Below, piece after piece: positions 1 through 11,724 of a DNA stretch of 64,000 nucleotides. The translations under genes were made by a program, and so were the position numbers. The stretch comes from Eublepharis macularius. Taxonomy: Eukaryota; Chordata; Lepidosauria; Squamata; Eublepharidae. Within the stretch, counting starts at the first letter, position 1, and each line of letters starts with the position of its first letter. The stretch spans positions 60,899,766-60,963,765 of the forward strand of contig NC_072801.1 of the NCBI RefSeq assembly GCF_028583425.1, written 5' to 3'. Below the pieces are notes generated by a model. That model was not told the DNA's origin and searched no databases. It saw only the letters and a list, made by a program, of their open reading frames with translations.

Positions 1-819
1 AAGGAGTATTTTAACTGCCATTAGAGATTACAGAATTTGGGTCACTGATGATCACACAAATCCTGGTTTGCCTCAATATTGCCTTTATTACTCAGGCCAG
101 GTGTCTCGCCGGCAAAATGGGCGGCACTAGGGAATTAGTTCAGGATGTCTATGATTGTATATCATGTACAATCACAGCTGACTTACTGCCCAGCAGTAAG
201 ACCCCGTTGCTGGAGCACTGCTGATTCACTAATTTGCTCAGCAGGGTAGAAATATGCACCAAGAAAAGACTCAACATCAAGGTGTTGGGAACTTGGGAAC
301 ATAGCAATGTCACTTGACAGTATCCCCACTGCAAACCGCCACTCACAGAGAAGCATGTTAATGACAACCCCAAGACAGCCAGAAATGGAGTCAGCCAACC
401 TGTGAATGCTGATGTTGGCACACCCCCTCATATCATCCTGCCACCACTCACATGCAGTACACAACAAAGGAGGGAACAAAGGGAACAGCAGGGACAACCA
501 GCGAATTCTATGGAAATGAGTTGCAGTTCCTACCTGCAATCACATTTCATTTTGCCAGGAACAAACACAGGGAAAGAACTATGGCCATTCCAACCATGTC
601 ACCCATAACCTCCGCAGCACATGTAGCAATGGAAATCTGGATAGAATGACTGAGACCTCACCCACACAAGGTTTCCCGTCTGGGAGTGGAGGAGGCCTTG
701 GGAGTATTAGACTTTTGCCAGGTAAGAGGGCAGCAACAAGAGAACACAGAAAATATTCCTATGATCTCCTGAATGCCTCACTGAATAGCAGCACCTAGAA
801 GGCGTACAGGAGCTATCGG

Positions 820-1200
820 CTTTTATTTATTTATTTATTTACTTATTTACTTATTTATGTATCCATGTAATTTATAGTCCACCTTTCTCACTGAGACTCA
901 AGGCGGATTACATAATGTAAGATTAGTATAGTCAATATCTAGGACATTACAATAAACAATGCCATAGATAGAGTAAATATATGCAAGTTTACAAAAATGT
1001 AACATTAGCAGAAATCCAATACAGAACTGAAGAAATGCTGGAACAGAGCATAAGTAATTCCTGGACTGACATTAGACTATGCAGAACTACACAGTAGGGT
1101 CATACTTAAAGCAACAGGTAGTACATACTAGCACATACATAAAGCAACAGATAGGACATAAGGCAACATAGTGGTGAAGTTTGAATCCAGGCATTAGTAA
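820..1200 (-). repeat. LINE/SINE 3' end with (TTTA)n tail, minus strand
   Basis: A TTTA-rich tail at about 823-862 is followed by a block reading CTTTCTCACTGAGACTC. Its reverse complement resembles the plus-strand element ending at 35412, which has CTCAGTGAGAAAGGCAG and then an AATAAATGAATG tail. Two copies in opposite orientation with the same 3' end mark a retroposed family. The exact family (L2-like or a SINE using its tail) is inferred, and the left and right limits are approximate. Confidence 0.5.
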
Positions 1201-2187
1201 TCCCTCAACAGCTGCGGCATCAAAATCAGGCATCTATAACAGGGCACAGAGGACTGCAGTGAATGCCACAGCAGTCAAGGGCCCCAGCTCAAGCCCACAT
1301 GAGGGGTTGTGGACACACTGGAAGTAGTCTCTCAGGCACAGCTGAAGTCACTTGGAATGAGCCACTGATGCTGATTGGTTGCCCCTTATGCCAATCGGTT
1401 GGTTCACCAATTGCCCATCCCTTTCCTGCTTTCCAGGGGGTTCATTAATACCATGTTCCATTCTAGTTATCCTTGTGCTCTGTCCCTCCCTGTACTCCTT
1501 TGTCTTTACATCAGCTGTGATAAGGGCTGCCACCCTTGATAGAGCAGATTTGTGCAGAAAGTGGAGGACACTCTTGTATTAAAACAGGCCCCAACAAAAC
1601 TAGTTTGTATAACAGGGAATATGTAATTTTCTCAGCTGATTCTGCTACATCATACATAGTAAATTCACCTCTACAGTGTTATTCCAGAGTGTTATCTCTG
1701 CTGCCACCAGTAGGTCATTACCTAAAGGTACATTTCTCTCCAAATCAAAAATCAATTGTCCTACTCAATATCTAACCTCAAAGTAAACCTTAGAAATCTC
1801 TTTCTTGAGAGAATGTTAGAGCTAAGAGAGCTATTCCCAGCTTTTCTTCTGTATTTTGTAGTTTAGACCATATATGGGTAGAGAAACCAAAAACACAAAT
1901 TTTCAGAAAAAGGAAAAAAAACCCTGTTAATTATGTAAGTGATTGCTTATAAAAAACAGAAACATATAGTTCAGCAACAACATACGAACTGGGCAAAGGA
2001 AAAGTATTGGATAGTTAAATGAATCTTTCCCTTCCAGCTTGAAATTTACTCTGCTATAGGGTTGCCAGGTCCCTATACCCTCACAGCGGAATGGGCGGGG
2101 GGGGGGGGGACTGGCACATACCTCATGCCTTATGCCTGGTTGTTTTCTTGCTTATGCAAAGTGAGTGAGTACTCCTGGCACTTGCAC

Positions 2188-2320
2188 AATGATGTCACTT
2201 CTGGGAAGTGACATCATCATGCTGGTCATGGGCATGGTTCCGTGCTTTGCTTGGGGCAAATTCAGCCCAGGAGCATGCCCGTGGCTGGTGCGATGATGTC
2301 ACTTCAGGAAGTGATATCAT
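2188..2320. repeat. Paired GATGTCACTTC...GAAGTGACATC palindromes
   Basis: Two palindromes about 100 bp apart (2188-2219 and 2292-2320) carry the core GATGTCACTTCNGGAAGTGAYATC. Related sequences occur at 21661-21687 and 27251-27283, and as separated half-sites at 12095-12110 and 12217-12233. They most likely belong to one interspersed repeat family, but each arm also resembles a CRE-like TGACATCA half-site. Confidence 0.45.
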
Positions 2321-3567
2321 TGTGCCCCACTGGGAACGTGCCTAGTGTGCACTTTCCCAGTTTGCCTGCCAATGGCAGAAGGTTGTTTGTGTCTCACGTT
2401 GTCCCTGTTGGCTTGCCTGGTCGACGGTGAGAGGGTGGGGTCAAGTGGTGCACTGACTCGAGAGGTGTCCGGGTGCTCTTCTGCCTCCATGAGAGGTTTG
2501 GCGGCTGCAGCTTGGCATTTATCACTCAACTATATGCCCCATTCATATGGAGCCATGTGAGACCCTAGCAGGTTTGCCTCTCAGTTGGATGGCTTGGAGC
2601 CGGTGTTGGCTGCAGCTAGTTGCAGCACATCTCTTCTGAGGTGGAACGGAGATGGCAGCAGGTGAGCTCAGGCCTATTTGCTGCCAGTTCCTGGAGGTGG
2701 GTGCATACTGCCCCTGGACACCTTGGTAAATAGAAGTGCAATAAAATAGCTTGTATCTGTCTGATTAATGCATCTTTTCTTCACTCAAGGTTTGAAGGCA
2801 ATATTTTTGTGGATCTGATAGGAAGGAACTACAGTTCCTATGGGACAGTATGAAAATGTACGTATAGAAATGTATTCAGATCCTGGAAATTCAGCAGCCA
2901 TTAAAAAAATTTCCTGATGCTGACACTAGGGAAACAGATACACTTCACTAGTGAGTCAACAATGTGAAATCTTTCCTTTTTTTTACTTCTAATAATGTGA
3001 CAAATAGCCCTCTTGAAGCCAGTGGCAACTGCGTCAACAGTCAACGCAGCACCTGGGGGAAGGCAGCTGTGACGAAGCGGTATGTGGTCATGCATGTGTG
3101 TGTTATGTGCTGTTAAACTGCATCGCTCTTATGGTGACTGACATCCAAAATGTCCTATCATTGACAGCCTTGCTCAGGTGTTGCTAACTGAAGGTTGTGG
3201 TTTCCTTTATTGAGACAATCCATCACATATTGGGTCTTCCCAGGTCTTTTTCTCAAGCTGAATGCCCCGGACCACCATACCGGCACCTCTTGTGTCTGAT
3301 GGACCCCCCCCCCCCCAATCTCCATACAGAGATCAGTTCCCCTGGAGGAATTAATCTTGTAACTTTCAAGCAAGAGTCGGAAAAAGACCCAGTGTGGGGG
3401 GAAAAGCCTTTTTAGCAAGAAATCCAAGAGCAAGAGCTCTTTATTAACCCTTTCTGCCCCTGAAGGGATCAGTGTAACTAGCACTGCTCATTTGTAAACA
3501 TGTGCAGGGGTCGTAATAATGCTCGCACGGCGCGCATTGCACCTAACGGGAGGAGAGCTGCGACTGA

Positions 3568-3696
3568 GCGCCAAGCTACAAGTGACGAATGACACTTGAA
3601 CGGCAAGTGTATTCCTCCCTGTTCACTTGCCCTCCACTTGCACTCCACTCGATCCACTTGCCATTCAAGTGTCATTCGTCACTTGTAGCTTGGGCC
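3568..3696. mobile_element. Palindromic MITE, AAGTGACGAATGACACTTG family, copy 1
   Basis: The inverted termini read GCGCCAAGCTACAAGTGACG on the left and the complement of CGTCACTTGTAGCTTGGGC on the right. Arms extend through AATGACACTTGAACGGCAAGTG. The trinucleotide TGA flanks both ends (3565-3567 and 3697-3699), which fits a 3-bp target duplication. Other copies lie at 10169, 18774 and 27579, and a larger relative is at 20049. A 3-bp duplication suggests PIF/Harbinger-type mobilisation, but no transposase is present. Confidence 0.75.
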
Positions 3697-4251
3697 TGAC
3701 CTCCCTTCTTTTTTTTGCAAAGCTCAACCCGTAATCGGCCGGAGGTGGGGGTGGGGGGAAGTTGCTGCAAAGACCCACCTGAAAGTAACCGCCATACGAT
3801 TGGCTGCGCACATGCGCGCACACCACACAAGTTCCTCCATATTTAATATACACGTTAATTATTCCCTCAGCCCTTCCCCCATGGAAATGAAATGCGTCTC
3901 TGACAGCACTTTATTTGGAGGTTTTTCCTCTGCTTCTCCTCCAGGGGCCTCCAATCCAAACTGATGGATCTCCGCATCCCATTGGCTCGCCCTGTCTTTC
4001 ACAGGATCAGATTTCTGCCTGTCAATCAGGCTACCTCTCACCCATTCAGGGAAAAAGAGAAAATTTGGATCCTCCCAGTTTTCAAAATGCTAATATCGAA
4101 ATGAAGACATTATAAAGCTGTTTGTATTTTGTCTTCATTTCTTTATAGAATAATCCATCCAATTCCTATTGCTGAAATAGTCTCAGAGATGGGAATGTCT
4201 TGCTCTGGCCAACTCATAATTTTGTTTTTTTCCTTTTTAATCTGGCTACAG

Positions 4252-4523
4252 CCTCCCTGCCCCCAGCATCTCCACGCTTCCTAGCTCAGAGGGCATCTTG
4301 TCTGGAGGAAATGCCACCATTCACTGTACGTCCCCTTTTGAAGATCTGCTGGATTTCTATCTAGAGAAAGATGGACCTAATTTCACAATTGCTACAAAAA
4401 GAGACAGAGGAAATACGACTTTTGCCATCATGAATATGACAAATGGAGGGTCATACTCCTGTTACTATGTGAACTGGTCCCACTCATCAAAATATAGCAA
4501 ATCTGTGGAACTGCTGATATTAG
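4252..4523 (+). pseudogene. Ig-domain exon 1 of LRC-type receptor, with one-base frame problem
   Basis: This exon encodes a C2-type Ig domain of the LRC family: LPAPSISTLPSSEGILSGGN, then ATIHC (B-strand Cys), DFYLEKDGP (C strand), GGSYSCYY (F-strand Cys) and a closing VELLIL. Several N-x-S/T glycosylation sites are visible. The acceptor is CTGGCTACAG and the donor is TTAG|GTAAGAG. All intact exons of this gene are phase 1-1 and multiples of three, but this one is 272 bp. Counted from the acceptor, the Ig frame is off by one base, apparently from a small deletion near the P-x-P-S-I-S start. It may be a dead exon that is skipped, or a different acceptor may be used. Confidence 0.7.
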
Positions 4524-6033
4524 GTAAGAGTCCCAATTCAAAGTGTTTCTAACATCAAAAGCTGGTCACATCTGATCAAAGTGGTTACACAATATTGTGA
4601 GATCACAATAATTTTTAAGAAAACGAAAAAGAGGGGAAGAGGAGGAGAGGGCAAGAGAGGAGAGGACGTGCAGGCCATAAAGGCCAATGCTGTACATGAG
4701 TTAGAGGCATGCCCAAATTCAGGTGTAAAATTTTCTGGATTTCTTGACAGCGTTGCTGTTTATAACAGATGCAGATCAAACATTTAGCTGGAGCAAACTA
4801 AATGTTAAGGAACTGTGGAACAGGGGAGTAAACCAGCCATAAAATGAAATAATGAGAAATATATTCAGACTGGTCTTTGAGAGTACCTTGACATAGTACT
4901 GTGCTGTTCTATGCATTGTTTATGTGACTGCCAGATTATAAATCTGAGAGTATCGTTGGATCTTTTAAAAAAGACAGAAAGAGGATTGTTCTCTGTTTAG
5001 GGCTTGAGATTCACCGGACTCTGGTTCTCTCAGGAGGCTCTCATAGTGGAGGAGATACCTGAGGCAAGGACGTCTCAATGGCTGAGCAGAGGATGTGAGG
5101 AAGGGTAGGCTAACGCTACACCAGGACACAAGAAGGCACTATCTGACAAAGAGAGCTTTGACTCTAAAAAGCTTATACTCTGAAAATCTTGTTGGTTTGA
5201 CGGTGTCACTGGAGTCAAATCTTGCTGTTCTATCACAGATCGACACAGCTACCCAACTGAAGCTATAAAATCATCATATATTTTTTTTAAATAAACAGTG
5301 CCACCTTTGGCATTCTGACACAGCGTGGTGGGTGCAAGCATAAAATGGCTCCCACAGGAGGCTCAGCCAACCAGAAAATGGCCACTGTGGAAAACAGAGC
5401 CACAGATACATGGAAGAAGCCCAAGAGCAGGGGACAAGAGGAGTAATTACAAAAAAATACATTGGGAAAGAGGGGTGAAAAGAGGAGCTATGGTGGCACC
5501 TGCAATGTTATTTTAATCTTCACAGTCAATCAGATCTCCAATGATCAGTCAGAAGTCCTGCAGGACAGGAGTCCCGTTTAGCCCCACCCACTTTTTAAAA
5601 ACCCTTGGTGGGTGCCAGGAAAGGTGCTGACAGATGCCATGGTGCCCATGGGCGCCAGTTGGGAGCCCCTGCCACAGAAACCTTCCATCATTCTGTCTCT
5701 CCTATCTGGACATGCTAGCAATCTTGCTGATTTTAATGAGAGTATCACAAGAAGGTGACTGGATGCTTCACTTGGCATCCACCTGAGCAATGATGCTATT
5801 AGCTGTATTCAAATGGCATACGCACACTGATTTCAGCATTAATAGAGGGGTAGCAGGATCTGGTGCTACCCTGGTCCAAGCTGTTTAAATGTATATAAAG
5901 GACACATGCTAGGGGCGGGGTCACAATGCTCAGTTTTCTGAAATGTCTTAGTCACTGAAGTTAGGAACAAGAAGTGGCTATTTGCACCCACTGCCACTGC
6001 TCTCTTCACGCTCTCCTCTCATCTTTTGCACAG
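4524..6033 (+). other. Intron between Ig exons 1 and 2
   Basis: No coding feature is recognised. Around 5300-5430 there is a segment with AAAATGGCTCCCACAGGAGG that resembles 26160-26190 and is probably an interspersed repeat. A purine-rich stretch lies at 4620-4670. Confidence 0.4.
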
Positions 6034-6327
6034 ATGCCATCCTTCCCAGACCAACCATTTTCCTGAATCCAAGCGAGCCAGTAGACCTTGGGGGAAATGT
6101 CACTATCTATTGCCAAACTCATTTTACCATCTTCAGTTGTTATCTCCTAAAGGATGGCAACCAGACAAGTCAACAACTCATGGGGGCTTACAACCCCCAT
6201 AGGTCTATTGCCAAGTTCTTTATCAGCAATGCAAGTTGGGAACAAACTGGGCGTTATACTTGCTGTTGCCACAACCAGCTGTTTGTTGCTTCTGAATGCA
6301 GTGATCCTGTGGAGCTGCTGATCACAG
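6034..6327 (+). CDS. Ig-domain exon 2 (type beta, extra cysteines) of LRC-type receptor
   Basis: A 294-bp phase 1-1 exon (98 codons) lies between TTTTGCACAG and ACAG|GTAAAG. The domain starts AILPRPTIFLNPSEPVDLGG, with B-strand Cys in NVTIYCQ, C-strand CYLLKDG, F-strand GRYTCCC and a closing DPVELLIT. This is the membrane-distal or membrane-proximal C2 fold of KIR/LILR/CHIR-like receptors and would act extracellularly in ligand binding. Two oddities are shared with exon 4: the usual Phe before Tyr-Leu in the C strand is Cys, and the F strand has a Cys-Cys-Cys run. There are N-glycosylation sites at NQT and NAS. Exons on both sides join it in phase. Confidence 0.85.
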
Positions 6328-8997
6328 GTAAAGAGCTTTGCCTGCGCTTCCCCAGTCTCTTGTTTCAGTCATAATTTGTGTGTTAAATGGAATTTCAGTA
6401 GGAAAATCTGCTGACTATCAGTAAGCTTTTGGAGAAGATGTCAGTAGGAGAGCTCATGAAAGAAGAGGCAGTAACATCCATAGTGAGACCTGAGCCATTT
6501 TAAAAGGAAGAGATTGTTACCTAAAACCAGAGGATGATTCCAGTTCAGAGACAGCATGATGACTACTTTGAGATATGTAGACAATTCAGTTCAAAGATGC
6601 AGCCGTCCCCCTCCTCTGTAGATGGAGCTATGGACGGTTTTGGATTATTCTTAATTGTCATCTGGAGCAGTAAGAAAATTATTTCTTGTTAATATTACAG
6701 AGTAAACTAGATGTGGGCAGCTTCATATGTATACATGTGTTGTCAAGTCTCAGCCAACTAACATCAACCCCAACAAGTGGCTTTCAAGGCAAATGAGAAG
6801 CAGAGGAGGTTGCCATTGACTTCTTCTGCAGAGTCTTCCTTGGTCCCTCAGCCAAATACCTGTCAGGGTCTTAGCAGTTGGTTCCATTGTCAGACTGTTC
6901 TCTCCCAACCTCAACAGGGCTGTTCCTGGATAATGTATCTGTAACTCTCATCAGCAGGGGAGAGATGAAGAAAGCTGCCATGAGGAGGAAAACAGAGCCT
7001 GGCTGTTGTTTGGAAATTTGCATATAGAGCTGTCTTAAAATAATGAGCATTCTGCTCTGTCCCCTGCCATCTGGTCCCCTCTCCCCTCTTCATCTCAGCC
7101 ATTCTGTCACACCGTTGTGACGTCCCTTGGCTGCAACTGTGAGGTTGCAAAGGACTGAGTTGGTGTTTCCATCCTTGTGGCCCCATGGCAGGAGCTTCTG
7201 GCCATTTAACAGCACTTTGGGGATCCCCTTTAGTGGTGTTTGTGGAGAAACACCATCTTGTGTGTGTGTGAACTTTCTGTGGGCTGGATGGAAAGAGACT
7301 ATCAAACTTTAGGTAGGCTGTGGCCTAATCTCCTCCTCAACCCCCCCCCCCTCCTGTTCCTAAACAGTATTCTGAGGGCAACTCCCTAGAGAGGACAGGA
7401 AATCCATCAAGGTGATGATGAGATCAGCCCCAGAAGGATGCATGAGGGGCCTGTTTCGGAGTGGAAACTGAGATATGAGAGAGTTGGTTGATGGAAATCA
7501 GCGGGAGGAGAGTCGGTTGGAGCTGGAGAGAGAGGGGAAGACCATTTGGAAGGGATATGTTTGACCAGCTTAACCCTGAGTAACAAAGTAACGTGCCTGT
7601 CCTACATATCACATATATAGGGCATGAGTTTAGAGGCGGGAGAGAGATTAAATGTTTTTGTCAATGTTATTTTTATTTCTTCTGTTCACTTCTGAGGTGC
7701 CAGTATATAGTTGGGAGTTTTAAATAAATCCTTTTTATTGTTGGAGTGAAGTCCCTCTGTACCACATAGTTCCCTAACTGCTTGGAAATACTAGGAGAGG
7801 GGTCAGGGAATCCCTAGGGAGGGGGAAAGTGGTGAACCAGACAGCTGCCAACTCTCCAGGGGAGCCCCAAAAATTCTAGGAAGCCCAGAGTCAGGATCCT
7901 AGTGATGCCAGAGGAAGGTTAGGAGGCAGTCCTGCCTAACCAGAGCCTAAGACAGGAACAGTGGTGGCAGCAATACCCTGAGGCAGTTGGGTGAGGTGGC
8001 CACTTCAGGTGCCAGGATAGGCAATGGAGGGGTAGGCAGAACAGGGTCTGCCAGTTGACGAAGACCTGATTTGCCACAGTGCTGTTGTTACACTGGTTGC
8101 CCTCTGCCATTGTTGCTATAGCAGCTCTCCGGATTTGGCTGTCCATGTGAGAACTATGGTGCTCTCACTTGGCTGGGTTGTCTTCCTCTGCTCTTCCTTC
8201 ATAGTGCCCCATCCATGGAATTATCATGGTTAGGGTTTAAATGGGATAATCAAGGGCTAGTAGGATGGTGTGGATAGAGAGAGGGAATGATTTAGAGCCT
8301 GAGAGGTGGGAAATAGAAAATCTCTGGGGTGGGGGTGACTGAGAAGAAAAGGGGAGAGAAATGGGTGGCAAAGAGGATTTGATTAAGACAGAGTCCAGAG
8401 CTTACCAGAAGCAAGGGATAGCATTAGGATGGACAGGGAGTCCTTGTTGCAAGGTAGCATGGGGATTGGATTTAGATGGCTGGAAGACAAATGAGGGAGA
8501 AAGAGTTACAGAGAGTGATAATACCTGAGATTGGTGCAGAAGTGGACTTGGCAGCAGCCCTCTGGAGGAGTTCCCCATTAACCCTATTTTTCAGAAGCCT
8601 TTTGGCCATGTGGTTCTCAGAGGAGGAGCAGGGCCATTCATGGATTAGAATTTCCTGTGCTACAGGAAATGTTAATTGGACCACCTGATAGAACTGTGTT
8701 TTCCTTGAGTTCTGAGAATGGGTTTTGATGGTCCACAAGCAACAGCCATTCTAGGTTTTTGAATCTTCAGATAAGCTTAGCTTGCATCACAAGAGAATCC
8801 TTTCGCAAAGGCTTTTGTCTAGGTCATATAAATGCACTAATTCACTTTCCTGCCTTGGTATGAAACCATAAGGATTCCTAGACAGAATCTGTGCTGTGGT
8901 GTTACTCTGATGTCTACTCTGATAACATGGATGGCAGCAATTTGTCTTAATCCAAAGGGTATAGATGGTATTTATGACCACCTTATTTCTGTTCCAG
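6328..8997 (+). other. Intron between Ig exons 2 and 3
   Basis: No gene is recognised in this 2.7-kb stretch. Positions 6735-6900 resemble the 5S-rRNA-like SINE at 15480-15665 (shared GAGAAGCAGAGG and CAGAGTCTTCCTTGGT) in a more decayed form. The rest shows only short random open frames and G-rich stretches at 7750-8400. Confidence 0.45.
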
Positions 8998-9338
8998 ATC
9001 CTGCTCTGCCCCAGCCCAGGATCTCCCTCAATGGCAGCAGGTTCACAGTCCTGAGAAGCAACATCACCATACATTGCTGGGCCAAAGGTCCATTCCATAG
9101 GTTCTATCTTCTTAAGGCTAGAGATCCAATCAATCGGTTTTATCATCATCAGGCTGGAGATGATGAGATCCCAGATGATCAGATGAAACCACGATCAGTC
9201 GAGCCAGTTGGAGAGATGGCTATTTTTCACATAATCAATGTGTCCAATGAGGATGCGGGGAGGTATCATTGCAGCTACAGACCTGTCACACTTTTCAGGT
9301 CTTCAAAGCCCAGTGATGATGTGGAATTCTGGATAATA
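8998..9338 (+). pseudogene. Ig-domain exon 3 (type alpha) of LRC-type receptor, donor damaged
   Basis: The acceptor CTGTTCCAG is followed by PALPQPRISLNGSRFTVLRS, NITIHCWAKGP (B-strand Cys), HRFYLLKARDP (C strand), DAGRYHCSYRP (F-strand Cys) and RSSKPSDDVEFWI. The linker before the D/E strands is longer than in other exons. Intact sister exons end in TTAG|GTAAGG or similar. Here the end reads ATAATAGTACAG, so one G of the donor junction seems lost and using this GT gives 341 bp, which is not a multiple of three. Intron sequence just after it matches that after exon 5, so the two exons are paralogues. It is probably skipped or misspliced. Skipping it keeps the frame between exons 2 and 4. Confidence 0.7.
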
Positions 9339-10168
9339 GTACAGTATCCCTTTCCGACTAACTTCCATGGTAATACAAGTGGATATATATCTATTTTCTC
9401 ATCTTATGGTGAAAGGAGATGTGTGGAGCATGCCCCTAAGCACAACATTTACAATCTGGACCACATAAATGTTTGAAGAGTCAGAAAGAGGAACAAAAAA
9501 TAATTCCCAGCCTGTAAAGGGAACAAAGGGAACAAAGATCAGATTCTGGGGACACAGATCGGTGACATCCGTAGTTCTTCCCTTCAGTAGATTCTGTGTT
9601 TTGAATCTACTGGAACACACCACAGCTACAGTCTTCAGTTGTAGTACTAGCTGTAGAAATATGCATCTTGAAAATCACAGGGTTCGTTTAAAAGAGAAAA
9701 TCACATTTGCAGTCCTTTATTTATTTTGAAACCTTAATCTACTTTTCTCCCTCTTTTGGATCCAAGAGGGTTGAAAAGATGTATTTTTTATCTCCAACCT
9801 GAACAAGGAAGAAATTTCAGCTGCAGGAAAACAGATTTCCTTTTGCACAAGATAGCACTGGAAACATGCAGTTCGCTTTATGTACAGCCGAGTCCCAGCT
9901 CTCATTGACTCTAAGAATTCATAACTGGAACCTGTAATGCAGGGGCAGCTTGAGGAGGGGACTATGGCCCTGGAAAAGGCCCTGCCCCAGCCTACCATGA
10001 CCATGCCTTCTCGAAGGAGAGGGACCATGCCTGCCCAACCTCAAGAAGGCTGTGCCTGCCCAAGCCACTAGACTGAGTATATGGCTGTCACCATATGAGG
10101 CCAGGGATGGGCCAGGCACATCCCTTACTTTGGTGATGCCAGGGCTATCTGGGTCTCTCCCTCACTCA

Positions 10169-10255
10169 GAGCCAAGCTACAAGTGACGAATGACACTTGA
10201 ACGGCAAGTGAACAGACTCACCTGTATTCCTCCCTGTTCACTTGTGCTCCACTTG
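10169..10255. mobile_element. Palindromic MITE, AAGTGACGAATGACACTTG family, partial copy
   Basis: The left arm GAGCCAAGCTACAAGTGACG and AATGACACTTGAACGGCAAG match the family at 3568, 18774 and 27579. TCA precedes the element. The matching right terminus is missing, so this is a truncated copy. Confidence 0.65.
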
Positions 10256-10427
10256 ATCACGTAGCTAACTATGTAGATATAGTAGAGATCCTGCTCAGTT
10301 TACTTAGAGTTTAGAGTCAAAGGTGGCATCCATGAGCCTCGTTCAAACAATAATTGGATTCTGATTTCAGTATGCAAAGAGGGGGAGCAAGAACATGTGT
10401 CCTGGTCCTGCCCCCTGCCCACACATG

Positions 10428-11189
10428 CTGATGACAAAGGTGGAAAACCACACGTGGAGGAAAAAGAAATTATTGATAACTGGAAAATTTACTTAGGTAA
10501 CTATTCACCAAGCACAATAAATTATGTGAGCATAAATCAGTAACAGATTAGCAATCACATGTATCTATAGCAGATAATTCCAAGCTGCTATGAAGTTAAA
10601 TACAGCACTTCAGAAAGTTCTAAAGTATGTAGAGCCCAACAGGTGCAGAAGAATCACGAACCAGGAAGACATCCAACAGGTAAGTCTCCATGGTAAAAAG
10701 TAAATAAAGGTAAATTCTTTGTGTTCAATAATCCTCTACCTCCTTGTTCCTTTTGTTCCCTTTTTCTGTTATAGGTGGTGCCAATCAGGAGATCCAGAAG
10801 ACACTATCTGCCTGCCCGACATTCAGGGCCAGCAAGAAACCTGATGTTTCGTCAAAACCTCCTTGGGGGCAGTTAAAGGATCCACCATAAATATACTAGC
10901 ATACAGTATAATCTCTTACAGCACCGTGAGTCATAGCATCAGTAATGGCGGCCTATGTTTCCTGGTTCATGATTCTTCTGCACCTGTTGAACTCTATATA
11001 CTTTAGAACTTTCTGAAGTGCTGTATTTAACTTCATAGCGGCTTGGAATTATTTGCTATAGATACATGTGATTGCTAATTTGTTGTTGATTTATGCTCAC
11101 ATGGTTTATTGTGCTTGGTGAATAGTTATCTGAGTAAATTTTCCAGTTATCAATCATTTTTCCTCCACTTTTTCCACCTACATCATCAG
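10428..11189. mobile_element. Foldback DNA element with arms of about 230 bp
   Basis: The left part from CTGATGACAAAGGTGGA through ATTGATAACTGGAAAATTTA, CACCAAGCACAATAAA, GCAATCACATGTATCTATAG and AGAAAGTTCTAAAGTA is repeated in inverse orientation at 10955-11189, with about 285 bp of unrelated sequence between. Arm identity is high but not perfect. This is the form of a non-autonomous DNA transposon. No transposase and no clear target duplication were found. Confidence 0.7.
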
Positions 11190-11430
11190 TTCAGGTAGCT
11201 TAGAGGAGCCTCCCTTTGTTCACCCTGCCTACACATGACTGCCACAACGTGAGCTGGTTGTCTAAATATACACAAATTGTACATGTAAACCCCATTCCTG
11301 TGATTGGGAATGTTTCTTTTTAAAAATGTTTTCCACAAGTGAGAGAGAAACAACAAGTGATATTACTCTCCTGTAAACAGGTTGTTGCAATCAATACAAT
11401 CTTCATTCCCTCATCTCTTCCTTTGCACAG

Positions 11431-11724
11431 ATTATGAGCTACCCAGGACGACCATTTACCTGAACCCAAGTGATCCAGTAGACCTCAGGGGAAATGTCAC
11501 TATCTACTGCCAAAATAATTGGGCAGAAAGGTGTTATCTCCAAAAGCCTGGAGACCGGGAACCTCTGCATCTCATGGAGGCTTACTACTTCAATTATCCT
11601 GTTTCCAAGTTCCTCATCAGCAATGCAAGTCAGGAGCAAAGAGGGAACTATAGTTGTTGTTGCAACTCTCAAGGGTCATATGTTACCTTTGAGTTCAGCA
11701 ATCCTGTGTCGTTGGTGATGACAG
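11431..11724 (+). CDS. Ig-domain exon 4 (type beta, extra cysteines) of LRC-type receptor
   Basis: A 294-bp phase 1-1 exon lies between CTTTGCACAG and GACAG|GTAGAT. It reads YELPRTTIYLNPSDPVDLRG, NVTIYCQNNW, AERCYLQKPGDREPLHLMEA, then FLISNASQEQRGNYSCCC and NPVSLVMT. It is closest to exon 2, with which it shares the NPSDPVDL start, the C-strand Cys and the Cys-Cys-Cys F strand. The upstream introns are also similar (CATCTCTTCCTTTGCACAG), so exons 2 and 4 arose by duplication. It joins exon 5 in phase. The role is extracellular; the ligand is unknown. Confidence 0.87.

Larger units (their letters stand above)
1..4251. other. Upstream non-coding region with scattered repeats
   Basis: No gene is recognised here, and no signal-peptide exon for the Ig receptor that starts at 4252 could be identified. 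Short open frames on both strands lack domain features. The region holds a minus-strand LINE/SINE tail (820-1200), two copies of a GATGTCACTTC palindrome (2188-2219 and 2292-2320), a poly-G run near 2096-2110, a diverged interspersed repeat around 3078-3260 and a palindromic MITE (3568-3696). The last two are separate insertions. Confidence 0.5.

Noticed and set aside
183-539. 118-codon minus-strand frame near the left edge with a hydrophobic start
   Set aside because: No Ig, signal-peptide cleavage or other domain pattern holds up, and no splice context or homologous copy was seen in the window.
3915-4115. Possible signal-peptide exon upstream of Ig exon 1
   Set aside because: The frame begins at TTG, not ATG. 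It has a short Leu run but no good donor or cleavage pattern, so it is not supported.
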